In this document: piece after piece, positions 25,704 to 34,930 of the stretch
Position numbering within the stretch: position 1 is the first letter of the stretch
Layout: each line of letters starts with the position of its first letter
Assembly (NCBI RefSeq): GCF_042678385.1
Contig: NZ_JBHUDY010000001.1
Location: forward strand, 2,562,485-2,626,484
DNA length: 64,000 bases
Direction: 5' to 3'
DNA from: Sphingomonas_B tabacisoli
GTDB taxonomy: Bacteria; Pseudomonadota; Alphaproteobacteria; Sphingomonadales; Sphingomonadaceae
The notes under the pieces: generated by a model
Databases searched by the model: none
What the model saw: the letters and a program-made list of their open reading frames with translations, nothing else
What the model was told of the DNA's origin: nothing
Position numbers and translations under genes: made by a program

Positions 25704-26702
25704 TCAGCGAAGCAACGCGACGAGGCCGTAAGTCGCAGCAGATATCAGTCCAGCGCACGGCAGGGTCACGAACCATGCGACGACAATGCTGCCGGCGATG
25801 TTCCAGCGCACCGCCGATAGCCGCCGCGATGCGCCAACGCCGACGATCGCTCCGGTGATCGTGTGCGTCGTCGATACCGGAATGCCGCCGATGGTCGCGA
25901 GGAACAGCGTGATCGCGCCGCCCGTCTCGGCACAGAAGCCCTGCGCCGGTGTCAGCCGCGTGATCTTCGATCCCATCGTGTGGACTATGCGCCAGCCACC
26001 CATCAGCGTACCCAGCCCCATCGCCGTCTGACAGGCCAGCACCACCCAGAGCGGCACGCTGAACTCGGCGCCCAGCAGCCCTTGCGAATACAGCAGCACG
26101 GCGATGATCCCCATCGTCTTTTGCGCATCGTTGCCGCCATGCCCCAGCGAATAAAGCGCGGCCGAAATGAGCTGCAGCTTACGGTAGCGCCGGTCCACTG
26201 CCATCGGCGTCAGCCGCACGCTGGTCCAGGCGACGATCAGGACCAGAACCAGTGCAAGGATCAGCCCGACGGCCGGCGAAATGAAGATCGCCGACACCGT
26301 CTTGATCACGCCCGACCAGACCACTGCGCTCACGCCCGCCTTGGCAAGCCCGGCGCCGAGCAAGCCGCCGATCAGGGCATGGCTGCTGCTCGACGGAATG
26401 CCGAGCAGCCAGGTCAGCACGTTCCAGACGATCGCGCCGATGAGTGCCGCGAAGATTACCGCGGCATCGATCACATGCGCGTCGACAATGCCCTTGCCCA
26501 CCGTGTTCGCGACGTGAAGGCCGAAGAACAGGAAGGCGATGAAGTTGAAGAACGCGGCCCAGACGACGGCGTATTGCGGCTTCAGCACGCGCGTGGAGAC
26601 CACCGTCGCGATCGAGTTCGCCGCGTCGTGCAGCCCGTTCAGAAAGTCGAACAGCAAGGCCACGCCGATCAGCGCGACCAGCAGTGGAAACGCGAGCGTC
26701 AT
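25704..26702 (-). CDS. pitA: Low-affinity inorganic phosphate transporter (Pit family)
   Basis: A 332-residue inner-membrane symporter with about ten transmembrane segments. Both copies of the Pit signature are present: DFLNGLHDAANSIATVV near residue 23 and the C-terminal repeat with LGHGGNDAQKTMGIIA (about 196-212) and GIPVSTTHTITGAIVG. It imports metal-phosphate with protons. Its ATG overlaps the TGA of the upstream NUDIX-DUF47 gene (ATGA). DUF47 proteins commonly accompany Pit transporters and are thought to control them. Confidence 0.93.
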   Translation of the reverse strand: MTLAFPLLVALIGVALLFDFLNGLHDAANSIATVVSTRVLKPQYAVVWAAFFNFIAFLFFGLHVANTVGKGIVDAHVIDAAVIFAALIGAIVWNVLTWLLGIPSSSSHALIGGLLGAGLAKAGVSAVVWSGVIKTVSAIFISPAVGLILALVLVLIVAWTSVRLTPMAVDRRYRKLQLISAALYSLGHGGNDAQKTMGIIAVLLYSQGLLGAEFSVPLWVVLACQTAMGLGTLMGGWRIVHTMGSKITRLTPAQGFCAETGGAITLFLATIGGIPVSTTHTITGAIVGVGASRRLSAVRWNIAGSIVVAWFVTLPCAGLISAATYGLVALLR

Positions 26703-27757
26703 GCGTGATCGATCACCAGGCCCTGGATCTCGTTCGCGACGTCCTCGAATTTATCGACGATCCGCTCCAGGTGCGAATAGATCTCCTTGCAGACGATGAA
26801 CTGCATCGGATCGGTCTTGCAGGCCTTGAACAGCGCCTTCAGCCCCTGATCGTGGATATGGTCCGCATGACCTTCGATCTGGATCAACCGCCCCGTGAGC
26901 TCGTGCAGCCGTCCGGCATTGTCGCCGAGCGAGCGCAGCAGCGGCACCGCCTCCGCGACGATCCGCGCCGCCTCGACGATGATGCCGCTCATGTCGCGCA
27001 TCTGCGGCTCGAACGTGGCGACACCGTACAACCCGATGATGTTCGCGGTCTGGTTCATCTGGTCGATGGCGTCGTCCATCGTCCCGATCAGGTCGGTGAT
27101 CGCGCTGCGATCGAACGGTGTGACGAACACCCGGCGCACGTCCTGCAGCACGTCGCGCGTGATGTCGTCGGCCTCGTGCTCGCGGCGGACGATCTCCTCG
27201 ATCAGTTCGGGGATTGCCCCTTCGCCGTGGAGCAGCCGGGCGAGCGCGTCGGCGCCGCCGACCAGGGTGGCCGCATGTGCGTCGAACAGCTCGAAGAAGC
27301 GGCCCTGCGAGGGCATCAGCCTGTGGAACCAGCCCAGCACCGGGAAACGTCTCCTTGCACGTGTCTGCAGCGCCGGAAGCACCCGGCTCGCCAGGCCCGA
27401 TGGCGCAGGCGGGGCGCGAAATCCAGCGATCAATCGCTTGAGCTCGGGCTCGTCCACGGCCGCCGCTGCCTCGTCGAGCGCGAACCATCGAGTCTCGCGC
27501 TGGCCACGCTCGGGCCAATCCTCGCTCTGCTCGACAACAGCCAGCGGATACAGCGTGACCGACATCTGGCGCGACAGCCGCGCACGCCTCGTCTTCCAAT
27601 ACATGAAAGAGCCGAGCGCGGTCGGGCACGGGATGCCGCGCACCCCCGCCTCTTCATAGGCCTCGACTGCCGCCGCTTCGTGCGCCGACAGCCCGCGCAT
27701 CATATTGCCCTTGGGCACCACCCATCGCCCGGTGTCGCGCGACGTGATCAGCAACAC
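26699..27757 (-). CDS. NUDIX-DUF47 (PhoU-like) fusion protein
   Basis: A 352-residue fusion. Residues 1-125 are a NUDIX hydrolase domain. Its box starts at Gly17 and keeps Glu32, Glu35, Glu36 and Gly38 (EAYEEAGVRG), but the usual first Glu and the Arg of RE are Leu and Val, as in the diadenosine/inositol-polyphosphate-type group. Residues 145-352 are a DUF47 helical bundle (REHEADDITRDVL, MDDAIDQMNQTANII, KEIYSHLERIVDKFEDVANEIQGLVI), the partner of Pit transporters. The GTG at 27757 is the first standard start, but similarity-like residues (QQVAALPYRIASDGAAR) continue upstream in frame to an ATA at 27811 behind GAGGAA, so the true start may be there. Confidence 0.83.
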   Translation of the reverse strand: MLLITSRDTGRWVVPKGNMMRGLSAHEAAAVEAYEEAGVRGIPCPTALGSFMYWKTRRARLSRQMSVTLYPLAVVEQSEDWPERGQRETRWFALDEAAAAVDEPELKRLIAGFRAPPAPSGLASRVLPALQTRARRRFPVLGWFHRLMPSQGRFFELFDAHAATLVGGADALARLLHGEGAIPELIEEIVRREHEADDITRDVLQDVRRVFVTPFDRSAITDLIGTMDDAIDQMNQTANIIGLYGVATFEPQMRDMSGIIVEAARIVAEAVPLLRSLGDNAGRLHELTGRLIQIEGHADHIHDQGLKALFKACKTDPMQFIVCKEIYSHLERIVDKFEDVANEIQGLVIDHA

Positions 27758-28022
27758 CCGGGCCGCGCCATCACTCGCGATACGATAGGGAAGTGCGGCG
27801 ACCTGCTGTATGACAAATTCCTCGGTTGAGCCCGCCTTAGCCTATTATGACGGATTTGTGACAGAGGCTTTGATGCGGATTAACGACCACCGCGAACATC
27901 GTCTGCAAAACGTCCGCTATCGACGTGCCAAACTGACGATATTCGGGACATCGCCCCCCAAATCCGTTACGTATGAAATATATTTGGATCGAGCCATTCA
28001 TGGACGAGGCGCGGGGGCGCAC

Positions 28023-28535
28023 ATGAGCAACGATCAGAAGGCCGTCATCATTGGCGCCATCTCGGGCATCGGCGTCATGATTGTCCTCCTATGGGCGCTT
28101 TATCAGGCCCTCCCGGAACCTTCGGGCTCGGACGAGATGGCGAGCCGTATCGGCTATGCGCTTCGCTGGAACGCGATTGCAGCTCTGCCGCTGTTCGCAA
28201 TGCTGGCGGCCGTCGGTAACGCGCGGTTCCTGAGCGAGGCGATCGATCCGACGCTCGGCAAGGAAGATCGCAAGCTGCTGATCAATGGCCGCGTGACGGA
28301 CAACACGCTGCAGCAATTCGCGCTGTTCTGGGCCGGCTCGCTTGCGATGGCGGCGGCGCTGCCGGGCGGTCAGGTGCGGCTCGTCGGCGCGGCTGCAATC
28401 GTGTTCGTCGTGATGCGGCTCGCGTTCTGGATCGGCTATCGCGTTCGTCCTGTTTATCGCGCGTTCGGCTTCTCCTCGACGGCCTATATGAATCTGTTTC
28501 TGCTCCTCGGCTCCATCTGGCTGTCGTTCCGATAA
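28023..28535 (+). CDS. MAPEG family membrane protein
   Basis: A 170-residue inner-membrane protein with four predicted helices. The segment FLSEAIDPTLGKEDRKLLINGRVTDNTLQQF followed by membrane helices fits MAPEG (membrane-associated, eicosanoid and glutathione metabolism) proteins, whose bacterial members may conjugate glutathione to hydrophobic compounds. The start at 28023 has a G-rich region upstream; the frame is open to 27810 but that part is not protein-like. The 211-nt leader region between it and the divergent NUDIX gene holds no other gene. Confidence 0.75.
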   Translation: MSNDQKAVIIGAISGIGVMIVLLWALYQALPEPSGSDEMASRIGYALRWNAIAALPLFAMLAAVGNARFLSEAIDPTLGKEDRKLLINGRVTDNTLQQFALFWAGSLAMAAALPGGQVRLVGAAAIVFVVMRLAFWIGYRVRPVYRAFGFSSTAYMNLFLLLGSIWLSFR

Positions 28536-28673
28536 AGTGACCCAGTTGGACGGTGCGACCCGAGACATGAGATCATCCGAGCGGCAGAGTTCTGGCCATG
28601 TCCAGGATCATCACATTTCGCAGCCCTTGCGTCGTGTCCAGCCGCGCCTGCCGCACCATCTTTCCCACGGCCG

Positions 28674-30206
28674 TCAGTGCGCGTGGCCGGCGGCGACGGC
28701 GTGCTTCGGCCGCGGGGCGAGCCACACGATCGCGGCGCCGGCGGCGAACACGATGGCGGCAATGACGAACACCGATCCGGTCGCGAGCGCCGTGCTTTGC
28801 CCGTCGACGAGCTGACTGACGACCTGCCGCGACTGCTCGGCCGAATAGCCATGCGCCTGCAGGCCGTTCATCGTTTGCTGGGCGCCGTTCAGCACGCCCG
28901 AAAGCTGGCCGCGAATGCTCTGCGCGCCGTCGTACCAGAGAGTGGTGACGATCGCCGTCCCGATCGCGCCCGACATGGTCCGCAGGAAGTTCATCACGCC
29001 GGCAGCCGCCGCGGTTTCCTCCTCGCCCACCGCACCCAAAGCGAGCGTGGTCAGGGGGATGAAGAAGAACGGCATGCCGATGCCCTGGATCATCTGCGGC
29101 AAGGCCAGCGTCCAGAAATCGGCGTCGCTGGTCCACCAGAAAACGCGGATCAGCGAGGTCGCGCCCAGCCACAATATGCCGAACGAGACCAGCAGCCGCT
29201 CGTCCATCCTAGTCGAGAGCTTCGCCACCACCGGCGCGACCATCACGGCGGCGACGCCGTTGAAGGCCGTGGCATAGCCGGCCCAGGTGGCGGTATATCC
29301 GAGCGAGCTTTGCAGCCATTGCGGGATCACGACCAGGCTCGCGAAGAAGGTGCCATAGGCGAACACGAGCGCGAGCACGCTGACCGTGAAGCCGCGATGG
29401 CGGAACACGCGCAGGTTCACTGCCGGATCGTCCTCGAACAGCTCCCAGGCGAGGAAGAAGCTGAATCCGGCCGCCGCCGCCATCGCGAGCGTCACGATCA
29501 GCGGCGCGCCGAACCAGTCATGCTCGCGTCCAAGATCGAGCATCAACTGCAGCGCACCCACCCATAGCACGAGCAGCATCAGCCCCACGGTGTCGATCGG
29601 CGTCCGCTCGATCTGCGTTTCCGCCTTGCGCAACAGGGCGACGGCCGAGACCGCGCAGATCGCGGCGATCGGGATGTTGATGAAGAAGATCCAGTGCCAG
29701 CCCCAATTGTCGCTGATCGTCCCGCCCAGGATCGGCCCTAGGATCGGCGCGACGATCGTCGTCATCGACCAGACCCCCATTGCGGCGGCGTGCTTTTCCT
29801 TCGGGAAGATGCGCAGCAGCAGCGTCTGGCTGATCGGCATCAGCGGACCGCCGCACAGCCCCTGCCCGATCCTGAACGCGACCAGCGCGCCAAGGGTCGG
29901 CGCCATGCCGCACAGGAATGAGAAAAGGCCGAAGCCGGCCATCCCGGTCGCGAACACCCGGACGGTGCCGAAGCGGCGCGCCAGCCAGCCGGTGAGCGGC
30001 ACGCAGATCGCCTCCGCAACCGCATAGGACGTGATCACCCACGTCCCTTCGCTCGACGAAATGCCCAGCCCGCCGGCGATGTGCGCGACCGATACGTTCG
30101 CAATGGTCGTGTCCAACACCACCATGAAATTCGTGAAGGCGAGCACGAGGCAGGCGAGCGTGAGCGTGGTCTTGCCCATCGCCGGCGAGTCCGGATGCGG
30201 TTGCAT
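28674..30206 (-). CDS. emrB: EmrB-type MFS multidrug exporter (DHA2, 14 TM)
   Basis: A 510-residue drug/proton antiporter of the inner membrane. Motif C-like and A-like signatures are readable: NFMVVLDTTIANVSVAHIAGGLG (start of DHA2 proteins), SYAVAEAICVPLTGWLARRFG, and MAPTLGALVAFRIGQGLCGGPLMPISQTLL. Fourteen membrane segments fit the length. The ATG shares one base with the emrA stop codon (TGATG) and has GGGAGG. Together with EmrA and the NodT outer-membrane factor it forms a tripartite pump. The C-terminal AVAAGHAH tail is short. Confidence 0.92.
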   Translation of the reverse strand: MQPHPDSPAMGKTTLTLACLVLAFTNFMVVLDTTIANVSVAHIAGGLGISSSEGTWVITSYAVAEAICVPLTGWLARRFGTVRVFATGMAGFGLFSFLCGMAPTLGALVAFRIGQGLCGGPLMPISQTLLLRIFPKEKHAAAMGVWSMTTIVAPILGPILGGTISDNWGWHWIFFINIPIAAICAVSAVALLRKAETQIERTPIDTVGLMLLVLWVGALQLMLDLGREHDWFGAPLIVTLAMAAAAGFSFFLAWELFEDDPAVNLRVFRHRGFTVSVLALVFAYGTFFASLVVIPQWLQSSLGYTATWAGYATAFNGVAAVMVAPVVAKLSTRMDERLLVSFGILWLGATSLIRVFWWTSDADFWTLALPQMIQGIGMPFFFIPLTTLALGAVGEEETAAAAGVMNFLRTMSGAIGTAIVTTLWYDGAQSIRGQLSGVLNGAQQTMNGLQAHGYSAEQSRQVVSQLVDGQSTALATGSVFVIAAIVFAAGAAIVWLAPRPKHAVAAGHAH

Positions 30207-31378
30207 CAATCCCTCCCGTATCCGGAAACGTCGATCTTCGCCGCCATCGACAGGCCGACGCGCAGCGGATGCTGCGCCAGCTCGCGGGCATCTAGCACGA
30301 CGCGCACCGGCAGGCGCTGCACGACCTTGATCCAATTGCCGGTCGCGTTCTGGGCTGGAATAAGCGCGAACGCCGATCCGGTGCCGCCCGCGAAACCGGC
30401 GACGCGGCCGTGATACACCACGTCCTCGCCATAGAGGTCGGAGGTCAGCTCGACCGGCTGGCCCGGGCGGACCCTGGCGAGCTGCCCTTCCTTGAAGTTC
30501 GCATCGACATAGACGCGGTTCACCGGAACGACAGTCATCACAGCGCTGCCGGCGGCGATGCGCTGGCCGATCTGGACCTGCCGGTTGGTGACGACGCCAT
30601 CCACCGGCGCCCGGATCACAGTACGGGCAAGGTCGAGCCGAGCCTGATCGAGTTTGGCGCGTGCCGCGGCGACGTCGGGGCTCGCATCGATGGTCGTCCC
30701 GGCCACCAGCGCTTCATTGGCCGCCCAGCTCTGCCGTGCGGCGCCGCGGGAGGCCGATGCCTGCGCCATGGCGGCGCGCGCCATCGTCAGATTCGCCTGT
30801 GCGGTGCGATAGGCGTTGCGCGTCGCCGTCAGTTCCTCGCCGGAGACCGCACCCGACTGGGCGAGCTCCGACCGGCGCTGGAAATCGACACGGGCCTTGT
30901 CGAAGCCGGCTGCGGCCGCAGCCATCTGCGCTTGGGCCTGACCGATATCGGCACCGCGCGCCTCCACCTGTGCGGCGAGCGAGCCGCTGGTCGACTTCGT
31001 CTGCGCAAACTGACGGCGAGCCGTCAGATACTCGGCCTCAGCCTTGGCGAGCGCAAGCCGGGCGTCGCTGTCGTCCAACCGCAGCAGGATGTCGCCCTTG
31101 TGCACTGTCTGCGTGTTGACGACCGGCACCGCCGTCACTGCGCCGGACACCAGAGGCGTCACCAGCGCGGAATCGGCGTTCACATAGGCATTGTCGGTCG
31201 ACACATGGCTGCGGTCGATCAGCAGCCATGCGGCCCCGCCGATCGCCAGCTTCGCGGCGACCAGCCCCGCAATCACTTTGCGCCGCTTTGGCTTGCGCGC
31301 GCTGCCCGGAAGCTCCGGAGGCAGCACCTCCTGATGATCGTGACGGGCATGAAGTTCGATAGGATCTCGTTCGGCCAT
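30206..31378 (-). CDS. emrA: EmrA-type membrane fusion protein (HlyD family)
   Basis: A 390-residue periplasmic adaptor anchored by one N-terminal membrane helix (about 34-54). Then a beta-barrel/lipoyl half-motif (STDNAYVNADSALVTPLVSGAV), a long alpha-helical hairpin (about 105-235) and the second lipoyl half (RTVIRAPVDGVVTNRQVQIGQRI) follow. It links EmrB to the outer-membrane channel. It is the middle gene of an operon 31401-28674 controlled most likely by the divergent TetR. Confidence 0.92.
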   Translation of the reverse strand: MAERDPIELHARHDHQEVLPPELPGSARKPKRRKVIAGLVAAKLAIGGAAWLLIDRSHVSTDNAYVNADSALVTPLVSGAVTAVPVVNTQTVHKGDILLRLDDSDARLALAKAEAEYLTARRQFAQTKSTSGSLAAQVEARGADIGQAQAQMAAAAAGFDKARVDFQRRSELAQSGAVSGEELTATRNAYRTAQANLTMARAAMAQASASRGAARQSWAANEALVAGTTIDASPDVAAARAKLDQARLDLARTVIRAPVDGVVTNRQVQIGQRIAAGSAVMTVVPVNRVYVDANFKEGQLARVRPGQPVELTSDLYGEDVVYHGRVAGFAGGTGSAFALIPAQNATGNWIKVVQRLPVRVVLDARELAQHPLRVGLSMAAKIDVSGYGRD

Positions 31379-31400
31379 GATGATGTCTCCTCTGTGGGGG

Positions 31401-32825
31401 TCAGGCAGCGAAGCCGCCGCCGAGCGCGCGGATCAGCGCCACGTCGAGCGTGAAGGCGCGGGTTTCGAGCTGGGCGACCGTCAGCCTGGCGCCGAGCACG
31501 CCTTCTTCGGCCGAGAGCACATCCAGATAGGTTGCGAGCCCATGTTCATATCGTTGCCGGGCGAGGCGGTTGGCCGCCTCGAAATTGGCAAGCGCCGCTC
31601 GGGATTCGGAAAGCCGCGGCGCCAGCCGGTCGAGGCTCGTCATCGCATCGGCTACTTGTCGCAGCGCCTCGACGACACGGCCGTCATAACCGGCCACGGC
31701 TTCGTCATATTGGCCGCGCCTGCCGCGATACTGACCCTGCAACGCGCCGCCGTGGAAAATCGGCAAGGTCACTGCCGGGCTGACGCTGCCGAAGCCGGAG
31801 CCGCTGGCGAACAGATTGCCGATCCCGGCAGCCTGCAGTCCGACCAGTGCGGTCAGGCTGATGTCGGGGTAAAAGGATGCGCGCGCTTCCTTGATCCGCT
31901 GGGCCGACGCTTCGACGCGCGCGCGGGCGGCGGCGATGTCCGGCCGCCGGCCGATCAGGTCGATCGAGGCGCCTTGCGGCACGCCCTGCGTCCGCAGCTC
32001 GGCCATGGCGGGGCGACCGATCGAGAGTGCCCGGTCCGGCCCCGCGCCAAGCAGCGCCGCGAGCGCATTCTTGGTCAGCGCAATGGCTTCGTCGGTTGCC
32101 TCGATCTCGGCGCGGGCCTGCTGCACGCGCGCCACCGCCTGATTGGCCGCGGCCTGCGTATCGAGCCCGCTCGCAACGCGCCCGGCGACCAGATCGGCGG
32201 TTTCCGAACGCAGCTGCAGCGCTCGCAGCCGCGTGTCGTGCTGGGCGTAAAGGTCGGCGAGCTGCGCGTAAGTGGACGCAATGCCAGTGGTCAGCGACAG
32301 CCGCGCCTCCTCCAGCTCGAAGCGCGCGGCGTCGGCGTCCGACGCGGCCGCCCGGGCCGCAGCGCGGTTCTTGCCCCAGAAATCGAGATCGAGCGAAAGC
32401 CCGAGCCCCAGCGAGCCGCTGTCCTGCCACCCCTTGGGCACGAGGGAGGCCGGAATGAATCCATTGCGACTCTGCTTTGCAAGCTCGACCGAGCCGCTCG
32501 CGTCGATCGCAGGCAGCAGCGCCGCGCCTGCCGCCTGGGCAAATCCTTGCGCCGTCCGCAGCCGGGCCGATGCCGCCGCGAGGTCTGGCGAGCCGGCCAG
32601 CGCCTCGTCGATCAATTGCCCGAGCTGCCGGTCGCCATAGCGCTGCCACCAGCCTTGGGCCGGCCAGATCGAGGTGGTCCCGCTCAGCGACGCCGCCGCA
32701 TAGCTGCTCGCTGCCCGGGGCGTCGGCGCTGGCCCCAAGTTGGGCACCGCCGCGCAGGCCGAGCAGAGCAAAGGCGTCAAAAACCATGCTGCGCGACGAG
32801 GTCGCGCGGCCCGAAATCCGTTCAT
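31401..32825 (-). CDS. Outer-membrane efflux lipoprotein (NodT/OprM type)
   Basis: A 474-residue TolC-like channel. The N-terminal signal ends in LLCSACAAVPNL, with Cys24 the likely lipidated residue. Two OEP repeats follow (WWQRYGDRQLGQLIDEALAGSPDLAAASARL; LIGRRPDIAAARARVEASAQRIKEARASFYP). It is the first gene of the emr operon, 22 nt ahead of emrA. The promoter region of 118 bp is shared with the divergent tetR gene and carries an imperfect palindrome that is a good operator candidate. Confidence 0.9.
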   Translation of the reverse strand: MNGFRAARPRRAAWFLTPLLCSACAAVPNLGPAPTPRAASSYAAASLSGTTSIWPAQGWWQRYGDRQLGQLIDEALAGSPDLAAASARLRTAQGFAQAAGAALLPAIDASGSVELAKQSRNGFIPASLVPKGWQDSGSLGLGLSLDLDFWGKNRAAARAAASDADAARFELEEARLSLTTGIASTYAQLADLYAQHDTRLRALQLRSETADLVAGRVASGLDTQAAANQAVARVQQARAEIEATDEAIALTKNALAALLGAGPDRALSIGRPAMAELRTQGVPQGASIDLIGRRPDIAAARARVEASAQRIKEARASFYPDISLTALVGLQAAGIGNLFASGSGFGSVSPAVTLPIFHGGALQGQYRGRRGQYDEAVAGYDGRVVEALRQVADAMTSLDRLAPRLSESRAALANFEAANRLARQRYEHGLATYLDVLSAEEGVLGARLTVAQLETRAFTLDVALIRALGGGFAA

Positions 32826-32846
32826 GACAATGTCCTTCCGAAACTT

Positions 32847-32865
32847 AAACTGTACGGGACGGTTT
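32847..32865. promoter_or_regulatory. Likely TetR operator of the emr operon
   Basis: AAACTGTA-N3-GACGGTTT, an imperfect palindrome (6 of 8 positions pair) between the divergent efflux operon and tetR. It starts 22 nt from the efflux gene start, in the right place to block transcription. Placement and symmetry are the only evidence. Confidence 0.5.
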
Positions 32866-32943
32866 ATAAATGATTCGGCCTCTTGTCAACGCAAAACCAA
32901 ACCGCCATGTTCAGTTATAAAGTTGAAGGAGTTAAGCGTCGCA

Positions 32944-33600
32944 ATGCGTGTGCGGACGGATCAGAAGCGGCAGGAAATCGTGAATGCCGCCGAGCAATTG
33001 TTCGAGGAGCACGGCTACGACCGGACCTCGATGTCGATGATCTCGGAGCGGGTGGGCGGTTCCAAGGCGACGCTCTACGGCTATTTCAAGTCGAAGGAGG
33101 AACTACTCCACGCCGTTCTCGACTATGACGTCAACGAACAGGCCGACCGCCTGATGGGCGAGTTCCTGAACGAGCCGGACCTGCGGCAGGGCTTGGTGAA
33201 GCTTGGCGTCGCCTATCTGATGCGGCGCCTGTCATCGCTGCCGATGGCGAATATTCGCAACGTCGCCAATCAGCCTGCTGATTCGAACATTGGCAAGCAT
33301 TTCTACGAAACGGTGCTGGGCCCTGCCTGGCAGCGGCTCGCCAAACGGTTCGAGCTGCTGATGCACGAAGGCAAGCTCCGCCGCGCCGATCCATGGGTCG
33401 CGACGATGCACTGGAAGGGCCTGACCGAATGGGACATGTTCGAAAAACGCCTTCTCGGCGCCATTAAAGGCCCGGACCCGGTCGAAATCGAGCGAATCTC
33501 GTCCCTCGCGGCCGATGCGTTCCTGCGTCTCTATGGACCAGAGCTTAAGGAGCAGCGGTCGAATCGCGCAACGAGGGCAGCTATTAAGGCGGTGAGCTGA
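32944..33600 (+). CDS. TetR family regulator, AcrR type
   Basis: A 218-residue repressor. The N-terminal HTH covers residues 8-54 (KRQEIVNAAEQLFEEHGYDRTSMSMISERVGGSKATLYGYF). The C-terminal ligand domain contains the AefR-like block AYLMRRLSSLPMANIRNVANQPADSN, which points to the TetR C-terminal AefR-like family. The ATG at 32944 is preceded by AAGGAG 12 nt away; the open frame upstream is a shadow of the promoter region. It is divergent from, and presumably represses, the NodT-EmrA-EmrB efflux operon. Confidence 0.88.
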   Translation: MRVRTDQKRQEIVNAAEQLFEEHGYDRTSMSMISERVGGSKATLYGYFKSKEELLHAVLDYDVNEQADRLMGEFLNEPDLRQGLVKLGVAYLMRRLSSLPMANIRNVANQPADSNIGKHFYETVLGPAWQRLAKRFELLMHEGKLRRADPWVATMHWKGLTEWDMFEKRLLGAIKGPDPVEIERISSLAADAFLRLYGPELKEQRSNRATRAAIKAVS

Positions 33601-33756
33601 CGCCGGCGTGAGTGCGGAGAGCGTGCCTTGCCTCGAACGCCTGGGGAGGACAGCGACTCGCACGCTCGGCACCCGACTATTTGCCTTCCCTGACCATCAA
33701 AGAGGAACGCACGGCCTCGCTGAAGCTTTGGGTTTGATCTTCCGGAGGAGTCTCGC

Positions 33757-34869
33757 GTGACCTCGTCGCAATTGTTCGAACCGCTCAATGTCGGGAGCTT
33801 GGCGCTTGCAAACCGGATCGTGATCGCGCCGATGTGCCAGTATTCGGCCGTCGATGGCTGCACGACCGATTGGCACACCATCCATCTCGGTCAGCTCGCT
33901 CTGTCAGGCGCGGCGCTGTTGACCATCGAAGCGACGGCTGTCGTGCCGGAGGGCCGCATTACTTACGGCGACCTGGGCCTTTGGGACGACAAGACGGAAG
34001 CAGCGCTCGGCGCGACGCTCGCAAGTGTGCGGCGCTGGTCGAACATGCCGGTCGCGATCCAGATCGCCCATGCCGGCCGCAAGGCGTCCACCGAAGTGCC
34101 CTGGAAGGGCGGCCACCAACTGCCGCCGAGCGACCCGAACGGCTGGCAGACCGAGGCGCCATCGGCACTGCCTTTCGCCGCGGGCGAGAACGCCCCCGTG
34201 CAGCTCAGCCAGCAGCGCATGGGCGAGATCAGGGACGCATTCGTCGCGGCGGCTCGCCGGGCGGACCGGCTCGGGATCGACGCCGTGCAGATCCACGGCG
34301 CCCATGGCTATCTGCTGCACCAGTTCCTCTCGCCTTTGTCGAACCGGCGCGACGATGACTATGGCGGCAGCTTGGAGAACCGGATGCGCTTCCCGCTGGA
34401 GGTGTTTCGCGCGGTGCGCGCGGCGTTCTCCTCCGACAAGCCCGTCACCATGCGCGTTTCGGGCGCCGATTGGGTGGCCGGCGGCTGGGACATCGAGCAG
34501 TCCGTGCAGTTCGCACGCGAGCTCGAGGCGCTTGGCTGCGCCGGCATCCACGTGTCGAGCGGCGGGCTCGATCCCCGTCAGCAAATTCCCGTCGGACCGA
34601 GTTATCAGGTGCCGCTGGCGCGCGCGGTGAAGGCCGCGGTCGGCATCCCCGTGATCGCGGTCGGCCTCATCACCGACTTCGAGCAGGCCGAGGCGATCAT
34701 CGGCACCGGCGACGCCGATCTCGTCGCGCTCGCCCGCACGATGCTCTACAATCCACGCTGGCCTTGGCACGCCGCGGCATATTTCGGAGCGCGGGTCGAA
34801 GCGCCGGCACAATATCTCCGCTCGCAGCCGCGCCAGTACAAGCACCTTTTCGATTACGAACGGGGCTGA
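33757..34869 (+). CDS. Old yellow enzyme family NADH:flavin oxidoreductase (YqjM-like)
   Basis: A 370-residue FMN-dependent ene-reductase of the thermophilic-like OYE class. APMCQYS at 25-31 carries Cys27 and Tyr29 that tune FMN in YqjM; HGAHGYLLHQFLSPLSNRR near 187-206 holds the substrate-binding His pair; DLVALARTMLYNPRWPW and the C-terminal Tyr-containing QYLRSQPRQY complete the FMN site. It reduces activated alkenes such as enones, often in detoxification. GTG start with a strong GGAGGAG site. It follows tetR by 156 nt and may be a separate unit. Confidence 0.93.
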   Translation: MTSSQLFEPLNVGSLALANRIVIAPMCQYSAVDGCTTDWHTIHLGQLALSGAALLTIEATAVVPEGRITYGDLGLWDDKTEAALGATLASVRRWSNMPVAIQIAHAGRKASTEVPWKGGHQLPPSDPNGWQTEAPSALPFAAGENAPVQLSQQRMGEIRDAFVAAARRADRLGIDAVQIHGAHGYLLHQFLSPLSNRRDDDYGGSLENRMRFPLEVFRAVRAAFSSDKPVTMRVSGADWVAGGWDIEQSVQFARELEALGCAGIHVSSGGLDPRQQIPVGPSYQVPLARAVKAAVGIPVIAVGLITDFEQAEAIIGTGDADLVALARTMLYNPRWPWHAAAYFGARVEAPAQYLRSQPRQYKHLFDYERG

Positions 34870-34930
34870 AGCGCAACAAAGACGGGAAGGCACAGGAGCA
34901 CGCGCGCCTTCCCGCAAGTTCCACAGGAGC

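Noticed and set aside
33704..33730. GGAAC upstream of the old yellow enzyme gene as EcfG promoter
   Set aside because: At 16-17 nt distance the sequence is CTTT rather than CGTT.
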